DNA from: Lentisphaeria bacterium
GTDB taxonomy: Bacteria; Verrucomicrobiota; Lentisphaeria; Victivallales; Victivallaceae
DNA: 64,000 nucleotides
Assembly (NCBI GenBank): GCA_900768505.1
Contig: CAAGED010000012.1
Coordinates: 52,710 to 116,709 of the forward strand
Direction of reading: 5' to 3'
In this document: piece by piece, positions 1 to 9,000 of the stretch
How the letters are laid out: each line of letters opens with the position of its first letter
How positions within the stretch are numbered: position 1 is the stretch's first letter
The notes under the pieces: generated by a model
What the model saw: only the letters and a program-made list of their open reading frames with translations
What the model was told of the DNA's origin: nothing
Databases searched by the model: none
Position numbers and translations under genes: made by a program

Positions 1-3000
1 AGGACAATCAATATTTAAATTATTGTCCAGATCGCGCACATTGCCACTTGAAATGTATAAGCCGCCGCCGTTATTGGAAGTCGAACTGGTTGCCCTGCCA
101 TTAGTAATTGTGATATTGTTAATTGAAGCAACAACATCGGCATTCACTCGATCAATACCGGATACAATCAACAGGCCGCTTTGGGCGCCATTGCCATCCA
201 AAACAATCCGATTGGCGGAATCCTGCGCCAAATAGGTATTGTCAAACTCAAAAAAGTGATTTTTGTCATCATAACGCTCGGCTTCTGTCAAATTGCCGAC
301 GTTTCCACCACCGATTACAATATCTTTCCGGATAAAATAGCTGTTTTTATCCAAATCATTAGTGATCGTGGTTTTTCCGGAATCAATCATAGTATCGGAG
401 AATTTGACATAACGGTCAACATCAAAATTGCTTTCAAGACGTTTTCCGGTTTCCAGCAAAATACCATAATCAATACCCGACATGGTGTAATTATCCAGCC
501 AGTAAATCGCCTCCTGCAAACTTACCCCGTCAGTAAACATTCGATCTGCAAAAGTCAGTGCACTGTCGTCGCTTGTAACGTTCTGTAAAATCTTATCGCT
601 GAACCCATTGTGATTACTGGTCACCGTCAGGTAATAATTCGGCTCAACCGCACCTATGGAAACTCGTCCACTGAACTCGCCGGACAATTCCTTTACATTC
701 TCCACCCGCTCGTCAATACAACCGTTGCTCTTGAAAATATATACTTCACCATCCGCTTTGGTGAACTTGTCGCCATCCTGCAACTTGGTACGAATTCCAT
801 CGCTGTCCACCGAATACCAGAGGCGCTCGCTGAAATTATATTCCAAACTCATTCCAGGAGAGACCACAATCCGGCCATTTTCATCCGGCTGAACATTGTC
901 GCCTTGCGCATTCTGAATTACATCCCGGGTCACAATTTCATACCGCATTGAGCCGTCAGTCATCACCAGACCACGTAATACCTGGGCCCGACCATTATAT
1001 GCCGAAATATCGCCGCCATCCAAAATCAATACATTATTATTACCGTCGACCCACTTGGTGCCGTCGAAAGTAAATGTTTGAGTGACGCCGCTGGCGGAGT
1101 TAGTAAATTTAATTTCACTGCCGTCTGCTGATACCTGGTCAAAATTGTAATAATTGCCATCAACATCACGGACGCTCTGATTCAATTCGTAGTGATATTC
1201 AATGCCGTTCAAATCGGTAACCGACACCTGCCCGTTAATCCAGGTTGTCGAGAAGTTGCCTTCCGCATCCATGGTAGTGTGCTGCCACTTGCCATGCACC
1301 TGATTCCACTGATAAAAATCGGTGACATTGCCGAACTCATCCACAGCAACATCAATCTTGTTACCCTGGAACACTTTGCCGTCTTCGGTAAAGAAAAGAT
1401 CCTGATTTATAATATTACGGGTGATTGTCCCATCTTCACGGGCAATGACCTCCATCCAGCATTTGGCTACATAGTCGATATTAACAACTCTGCCATCCTG
1501 GGTTTGAACCTCATAGCTCATGCCATCTTTCAAAACCTCGCCCTGACTCATCTCGTTGCCGTCAGCATCAATTTTGAAATACTCCCAGTTGCGTGTCTTG
1601 TCGTTGTACTGATACTTGCCAACCCGATCATTATTACCGGTAAGCTCGTTCATTTCATAACGATAGAAAATATCATTTGCATTGCTGGCCACGCCATCGA
1701 CATAGATTATACTCTGCTGCTCGGTGTACTTGTAAACAACAATGTATTTACCCTCAGCGGTAACTTCGGCACCCTTGACATTGACGTCACGGGAAACCTC
1801 CACCAACTCACCCTTGGTAATATTGCCGGACATGTCGCGGTCTTTAATGTCCGCGCTGTAAGTGTAAGTAACCAAATCCACCATTCCGGTAATTTCATTC
1901 CGCTCATATCGCTGGAAATACATCTCAATACCGGTACGGATGTTACCATTCTGATCATAGAAGGTGGAATCATCCATCTCTCCGGGACGAACTTCCACTC
2001 CATTCAATTTGTAATGGTAGGCAATACTGTCCTTGGAGGTCAAAGCCAAACTCTGTGTATTTTGCGCTCCATGATAAAGCGAACGGGAATCAAGATAAAG
2101 ATTGGTGCGGATGAAGCCACGCGCGGTTTCGTCATAACCGACCAAGTTGCCATTACTGGTCAACACCTTTCCCTTATTGGTAAACTCATTGCCGTTATAA
2201 TATGACTGAATCTCAATATAGTTTCCGGCAACGTCACTTCCCCAAATCAAGTTATTCAACTGCTTCTGGGTGCCTTGGAAACCATTTATTGCCTGACTGC
2301 TGCTACTGAGCAGATTTTCAAACACATTGTGATGACTGCTTCGAACCGTAACCCCGTTGACTCCGTTATTCAGCACGATCATATTATATGCCACAATACT
2401 GTTGCTGATATTGAGCGTGCCGTTGTCAAGCTGCAAACCGACACCGCCATAAATTGTTTCAGGGTTATTCGTTCTGGTGTAGGCATAGGCAATCGTGGAA
2501 AAATTAATAGTCAAACCATTAACCGTATCCGTGAGATTTTTTACCATCAAATTGACGTAGTTGTGACTGAATGTGGAGTTAACCACATACATGCTGGCCG
2601 CATTTTTTACATAAGCACCATAGCTCAAAAATGCAGTGCTGCTCAATGCTGAATGCTCATTGTCAAAACTGCTGCTGTCCAATCTGATTTCCGCCTTAAG
2701 CGCATCCACATAGAGCGACGCACCGGAGTTATAGAGAAAATCAGTATTGAAAATTTCAATCTTTGTGGTGGTGCGCCGAGCCGATTTATCGGCCAAAACA
2801 GTGATGCCGCCATGTATATATTCATCAAGTCTCACATCGCCGCCCAGCCGATTGTCAGACACACGCATATTCGTCATGCTAATCGTTCCGACATTCAAAA
2901 AATATGCCGCTCCGCCAGTGGCTAAACCATCGTTTGACGCCTTAATATCAATGCCTAAACTTTGACCGGCGCGGTTGTCGCCAAACCCTAACTTTTTACC

Positions 3001-6000
3001 GGTAAAATTATCAACCTCTTTTATGTACAACCCGCCGCCATCGCCAAAGGCGGAATTGCCATTCATACTTGCAATCGTCCCTGAACTACCGAAATTAACA
3101 GAAGAAAAAACAACATTGCGGAAATTAAAGATATATGCACCGCCACCCGAACCCAAAGTGGCGTTTTTAATGAAATCAACAAGATTCAATGTAAGATCGG
3201 CCATGTTGACATCGTCTACCGTATTGCCATAAATATATAATCCACCGCCGTTTCCAAAGGACTGATTTTCTAAGAATGTGCTCATGATATTAGCTGAAGT
3301 TACAACATTGCCGATATAGGCTCCGCCGCCCATTCCCAAAACAGAACGATTGTCATCGAAATTACCTTTAAGGTCAATAACGGCTGTATTAAGCATATAA
3401 ATGCCGCCGCCGTCATGGATGGCAATATTGTCAGCCACATGCAAATTACCAGCAAACTTTGCTCCGCCTATCATATTCAGCGCCGCGCCGCTTCCCAATA
3501 CATAATTGTCGGTAAATGAAGCTGCTATATCAATATTAGTTGTGTCATCACCGAGAATATAGAGGCCGGCCGCATCATTAGTGGCATAATTTTTTTCAAA
3601 AACCAAACCACCACCAGTTAAATTCAAATTCTGCACATACATGCCGCCGCCATCGTGAGCATAGTTGGCAAAGAATGTAACATCTTTCGCCGAAACACTG
3701 GTTCCGCTGGCATAAATACCGCCGCCGACATTGGCGCGGTTGTTGACAAATGATGATCCGTTCACCGATAAATTCATGGTGCTGTAAACCGCACCTCCGG
3801 CATTTTGCGCAAATGAATTTTGACCGGTAATATTCGTTAATGTCAAATTGCCGGAACTGGCGATTAAACCGCCGCCGTCACTGCCCAATACCGAGGTTTT
3901 CATAGCCACACCATTCATCAATATCAGGTTGGTCAATGAAACCACCGCCGATTCCGACGTAATATTAAATACACGCCCCAATCTGTTGGCATCGAAATAG
4001 GTAAGCACATTACCGGAAGTATCCACACCGCCGGTAATATTGATTTTGCCGTCCAGACGAATGTTTCGATCGGTAATTCTGGTATTGGCCAAGGTGATCT
4101 CAAATACACCATCAGTAGCCGCTTCAGGGCGCGCCAGCAACGCTGCAATGCTGGAATACCCCTTGCCGTTGGCATATGCATAATTTCCACCGGCCTCAAA
4201 TGCGCCAATATCACGATAACCGTTGGCTACACCATAACCACGCTGGTCAGTGCCGGTAGTCTGGTCATATACACCATCAAACGCCGCACTGTCAAACCAT
4301 GCCGCACCGCGAATTGACAAAGTCTTGGTCCAACCGCCGAAATCCGCCAATACACCATTAAAAAACACCAATGGTTTAGCAGTGGCAAAGGATTCTCCAA
4401 GTGTCGGCATAGTAAAATAATTATACTTGGTGACCCGGGTAGTCTCTGAGATGGATCCGTTAAAGGAATTCGTTGTCTCATATACATTGTAATCATCCAG
4501 ATTGAGCTTGGTATTACCAATAACCTGATCATTCCAATTTACAGAACCAGAAGAGTAGTTTTTCCCGACTATCGACGATTTATAAATGCGTTCACCATCG
4601 GAGTCATACTTTCTCTCAACTCCTAACCCGGCTCCGCCCTCAATGACACCGCCGAAAACCTTTACAACTAAATTATCCTTCAGGGTATAAAATTCCTGAT
4701 AATGTCCCAGTGCTACGTTATAGGCAATTGTCGAACCAGTCACATTATAACTCAACGCCAATGCCCCGCCGGCTCCGGCAATGTTGTAGGCCAAAGTGGA
4801 ATTGCTGATTTCAGCCCCGCCGGACGACGCAATGGCACCGCCCATCCCCTTGGCATAATTCCCATAAAAAGACGAATTATTTACAACAATACTGTATGAT
4901 CCTAAATCCTTTTCCGGAATCGTCTCGATTCCCATACCGCTGCCATAATCATATCTGGCAAATACATAATCACTTACAGCGCCACCGTCGTCATTTACTT
5001 CCATAACTCCGCCCACATGACTCATGGTCGTATCGAAGAAAGCTACCTTAAAATTATACAGTGTCTCACCTTTTTCAGTTGTACTGACGACGGAACGAAC
5101 ATCTGCGCCATAGTGTACATTGCCGCCATCTTCGTCAGTTAGTTGATTATAGCCGATTTCAAGGTGATAATCTGCTCCGACAATCTTCTCGGAAATAGAA
5201 TAAACATTAAGCTTGGCAGTGCCGCCTAATGCCATACTGTTAGTAACAGTAACTTCATTCAACGAAAGTTGAGCGTTTGCAACTCCATCTGAGTAAGCAT
5301 ACTTCACATTCTCAAAATAGCCATGCTGGAGTGAGGATGACAGTATATATTGGTAAATGGTAGAACGATCTGCCGAAATTGCGCTGCCCAGGGAATCTCT
5401 CAGCGTCATCCGGTCAAATGAAATATTTCCGCCTTTTATCGACAAACTACCTATGTAGTTAAGCGCTGGAATACCATCTTCACTCAATGCGGCAGAATCA
5501 TTATCAACCGTCAACGTTCCTTCATATTTCACTGAACCGCTGTAGGTAAAAATTGCATGATCCAAACCACCGGAAATGACGGTGCCGCCATCTCTCGCCC
5601 CAAAGAACGAAATCGTAATATCCTGATGTTCCCAATCACTGTTATTATTTATGCCTTTTAAATATGAAGTTTGTATATCATAGGTGCGCTCAGTAAGAAT
5701 TCTGGTGCTGTTCAGATATATATTAACCGACTTAATCCCGTCTCTGACATATTCTTTTCCGTCGGTATAGGCAAAACCATTGGTATTTTCCGGTTTCACT
5801 CCGGTTTCCGGATTCCATTCCGGCTCCAGGATTTCAAAGCTGGAGAAATAGTTTTTGCCGGTTCCGCCGTTTACGGTGTAATACCCGATATAACCGCCGC
5901 GCTCAACTGCGCCGATATCTCTTGCAGTTCCGGCGCCGATTCGATCATAACTGGCAAGATTTTCATTATTCACGGCAACAAATTGATAACCGCGTTGATC

Positions 6001-9000
6001 GAATCCATCGTTACCGGTAACAATACCCCCATCCACCGCCAGACTGTTCGCCGACAACATCAATGTGTATTGATAACCGCCATTATCTTTGAGCCGTGAA
6101 TCCTCAAAATTGCCGTTGAATATGTATTTATCCGTTTCCTCGTCATACAGATAAGTGGTCTCAAATATTGAATTGAAGGTGATAAAATCGCCACTGATAT
6201 TATATTTTGCAGATTGAGGTGCCTGACCGGAAACATCGTCATGATCAATCAAATTTCCGTTTTTAAGCAAATAATTTTCTGTAATCAACGTATTGAGCAG
6301 ATAGGCCGTAACATTATTGTTGTAAACTGCACCTTTTCCCACGGTCGACACGTTATACGCAATTGTGGAAGAAGAAATGCTGAAAGTTGCCTCACCAATT
6401 CCACTATAAATGTAAACTGCACTGCCATATTCTGCTTTATTGGATGCAATAGTAGTATTACGTATATCCAATATACCGGAATCAGAGGAGACATACACCG
6501 CACCGCCCTGAGACGCAGTATTGTAACCCATTGTCACACGGTCAAGCACCATTGTACCGTTGCCGGTGAAATATACCGCACCGCCGTTTTGGGCGTAATT
6601 GTTATATAAAGAGGAATTTCCTATATACAAATTACCATTGTTTGATACACTAATAGCTCCGCCGTCAACATTCTCGTTATGCAAAAACAAGCTCTCTTCA
6701 ACTACTACATAACCGCCGATATTATCAATCGCCCGCTTGTTGTTGATGAAAGTAACATTATCCAGCAACAAATTGTTATTATTATTTACAATCACGCTTT
6801 CGTTACTGTTATTGGCAAACGTTACATTGCTTATTCTGACGAAAATGGAATTGGTTACATTATCCTTCAAATGAATGTAATTCAACTTCATGTCCAAATA
6901 TGAACCATCGCCCTGACCGGCAATAATGATATCTTTACCGGCACCAATAATAATATTGCCGCCAATATTGCCATCATTCAAACGGGTCTCCGCCAATTCA
7001 ATAGTCTGGCCGCTTACCGCCGCGTTCACCGCCGCTGTAACTGTTGTATACCCAACACCGGTATCTGCATTGAAAGCAACGATTCCATTATACTCATACG
7101 CACCGAAATCCCGGTATCCACTGGCCATAAAACCGCGGGCATCCTGCCGCTTCAAACCGGTATCATTAAAATCCAGCCGATAGCTGATGTTATTTTGAAC
7201 ATTGTTAAAATATTTTTTATCAGAAGCCAATGCAAGAGAATCCCCGGAAATCGCCAAGGTCTCCACATAGCCGCCATTGTCAGAAAGAGTGTAATTTTCG
7301 CCAAATATACTCCCGTAACTAAACTCATAAATCGTGGAATTCCCCTGGAAGGCCCCCAACTTGTGGCCATCGTGGCTATACAGATACAAATTCTGGTTTT
7401 TTATGCTGTTCGTATCTGTAAAATCAATACTGCTATCTGCTTCATATTTTTGTACAATACTGTTGATGCAGATAAACTGGTCAGATCCTTCAACCGCATC
7501 AAGTGAATTATAAGAGAGATTCTTGTTGTTGACAATGGTCACATTTTCCGCGTAAATCGACCCCGGATTGCTGAAATTATTTATCGCCACACCGTAATTG
7601 TTGGCAATAGTTGTATTCAGCATGGTAAGTTTGCCGGAATTGGTTACTGCTCCGGAATGTGTACCGCTGATACTTATATTCTCCAGCACTGCGCTACCGG
7701 CGGCTATCGCCGTGTCACCGGCCTCCACATCACCGTTTCCGATGTAAAAAATACCGTTGTTGGAGTTAAAAATCGCAGTATCGCTTTTACCATCCGCCAA
7801 GCCGACGCTGCCTCCCTTGAACTTCACGTTCTTAAGATAAAGCGCACCAATCAACTTTCCATATTCATTGTCAACGGCAGTGTTGACCAAAGCAGCACTG
7901 TTTTTTCCGGCTATGTTATTGATAAAAGAGAGCCTTTCACCAACAAACGTGCCGACGTTGTAAACCGCCGCCCCCATGCCGTTAATTGAAAAATTGCTAA
8001 AATTGCTGTCGGTAAGCTTCACATAACCGCCGTTATTGTAAATGGCACCACCCATCTGCTGACCGGAACCAACATATCCATAATTTATTTCACCACCGTC
8101 AAAATCAATTTTAGATGCTACTAAAGCAGCGTTGCTGTTTATATTAATCATCGTTCCCTGGTACAGCTCAGTAACAACGCCTCTATCCCATTTAAAATTG
8201 ATATTGTCATAAATCATATCCATATCAAATGAGATAATGCTGTTGACCATCAATGATGACCGCAATGAAATTGTTTGGCCGTTCATCTCTTCGCCAAAAA
8301 CAATTTTTCCTCCATTGTTTCTGGTGTTGGTTATATACTCCAATGCCGCCCGCAGAGAACCACGACCGGAATCATTATTATTTACCACAATGTAGTCGTC
8401 CGCTGAATAATCAACCACATTAAAGGTATAACTTTTTGAATCAAACTTGCCATCGCTGCCGGAATTAATTATTCCATCAATATAAGTTGTACTTCGATCC
8501 GTTACTTCATACAGCACATGATTATCCAAACGAGTGTACAAATTATAGTTGCTTAGCGCAATATCACCAACCTTCAAACTGAAGGTAAAGGCCAACCCGA
8601 TCGTCCCGGTCGACATCACTTTGTCCGGATCAGCCGGATCAATTATCTCGGTAGGCTCCTGTGATACATTAATGACAAGGCTCTTTCGTACCCCTGTCAA
8701 TTCGCCATTAAGACTGTTATCGCCTACATACAAAGCGTAAATATTTCTGTCAGTTGCGGTGCGGTCATAATTTCCCAAATATACCAGACTATCAGTCCTG
8801 TAATTCAATTCCACACTGTTGTTGATCGCACTGATATATCCCCGGCTATTGTTGTTGCCAATGTACTGCATTACCGAATTCAAAACCAGTTTATTGCCGG
8901 AATGAAAATTATTATCCATCACAAATGCAACTTCGGAGGAAAAACGGGCATCAATAGTAAAATCACCTTTTACGGTATAAACAGTTCCGTTTGTATCAGT

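Noticed and set aside
1192..2205. Plus-strand ORF of 337 codons and similar plus-strand ORFs across 1-11.8 kb
   Set aside because: They lie opposite the giant gene. Their isoleucine-rich composition is what antisense reading of Asn/Asp/Tyr-rich beta-helix codons would give, and they lack ribosome sites.
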